14,500 bases of DNA from an uncultured Desulfuromonadales bacterium (lineage in GTDB: Bacteria; Desulfobacterota; Desulfuromonadia; Desulfuromonadales; Geopsychrobacteraceae). Positions 14,333 to 14,500 of the stretch are shown piece by piece (position 1 is the stretch's first letter; the number at the start of each line of letters is the position of its first letter). The notes below the pieces were generated by a model. It was not told the origin of the DNA. It saw only the letters and a program-made list of their open reading frames with translations, and made no database searches. The stretch spans positions 1 to 14,500 of the forward strand of contig CALZLE010000380.1 of NCBI GenBank assembly GCA_945788205.1, given 5' to 3'. The position numbers were made by a program, and so were the translations under genes.

Positions 14333-14500
14333 GACAGGAACTTCTCGATGATCAGGTCACAGAGGCCTGTGGCATCATTGATGTCGTAACGTGGTACATC
14401 CAAGTCAAGCGGACTGTCGGAGGCAACAGCAAACAGGCAGGGATCATACTCTTCGCCACGGCAGAGCAGTTTTTCACTGCGCTCTCTGCGGTGGACTTCG
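14329..14500 (-). CDS. mobB: MobB-like MGD biosynthesis protein, C-terminal fragment
   Basis: A frame open from the window edge ends at TGA 14329-14331 and gives 56 residues. EVHRRE at the start, CLFAVASD in the middle and DVPRYDIND near the end match the C-terminal part of MobB, the GTP-binding adapter that helps convert Mo-molybdopterin to the guanine dinucleotide form. Its stop overlaps the modE-like ATG (ATGA), so it belongs to the same operon. The N-terminal P-loop is outside the window, so a fusion with MobA or MoeA cannot be excluded. Confidence 0.75.
   Translation of the reverse strand, partial: EVHRRERSEKLLCRGEEYDPCLFAVASDSPLDLDVPRYDINDATGLCDLIIEKFLS

Overview
The window looks like a chromosomal stretch from an anaerobically respiring Gram-negative bacterium of moderate G+C. 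The mixture of a Tat-exported molybdoenzyme with an NrfD-type membrane anchor, a TorD chaperone, a stand-alone ModE-type regulator and an AI-2E permease would fit the Desulfuromonadota (Geobacter, Desulfuromonas or Pelobacter relatives). That placement is an inference from gene content and style, not from a marker gene.

Layout. Bases 1-233 hold no convincing gene. Bases 234-2673 form a minus-strand three-gene operon: a cyclic-nucleotide-binding domain protein, an AI-2E family permease and an inositol-monophosphatase-family enzyme. The first pair overlaps by four bases and the second is two bases apart. An extended -10 promoter and an inverted repeat lie just upstream. Divergent from it on the plus strand is uvrC (2829-4664), the nucleotide-excision-repair nuclease. 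A 492-base A+T-rich gap with two good inverted repeats and a plausible sigma-70 promoter follows.

Bases 5157-9778 are a plus-strand operon for a respiratory molybdoenzyme of the polysulfide/thiosulfate reductase (PsrABC/PhsABC-like) class. It encodes a TorD-family chaperone, a Tat-exported Mo-bisMGD catalytic subunit with an N-terminal 4Fe-4S site, a 16-cysteine four-cluster ferredoxin subunit and an NrfD-type membrane quinone subunit with about ten helices. It ends in a strong intrinsic terminator at 9835-9871.

Bases 10167-14500 hold a convergent minus-strand operon for molybdenum supply and cofactor maturation. In transcription order it is mobB (C-terminal end only, cut by the window edge), a DNA-binding-only ModE-like regulator, modA, modB, modC and moeA. 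All junctions overlap by 1 to 7 bases, so the set is translationally coupled.

Together the right two thirds form one functional unit. ModABC imports molybdate, MoeA inserts it into molybdopterin, MobB helps make the guanine dinucleotide form, TorD holds the apo-enzyme until the cofactor is in place, and the catalytic and Fe-S subunits leave through Tat and dock on the NrfD anchor to reduce a terminal acceptor with quinol electrons. The acceptor cannot be told from sequence alone. I found no CRISPR array, insertion sequence, rRNA or tRNA. The known families dominate; the least explained parts are the leader at 4665-5156, the acceptor of the reductase, the domain-poor ModE and the unusual cyclic-nucleotide pocket.
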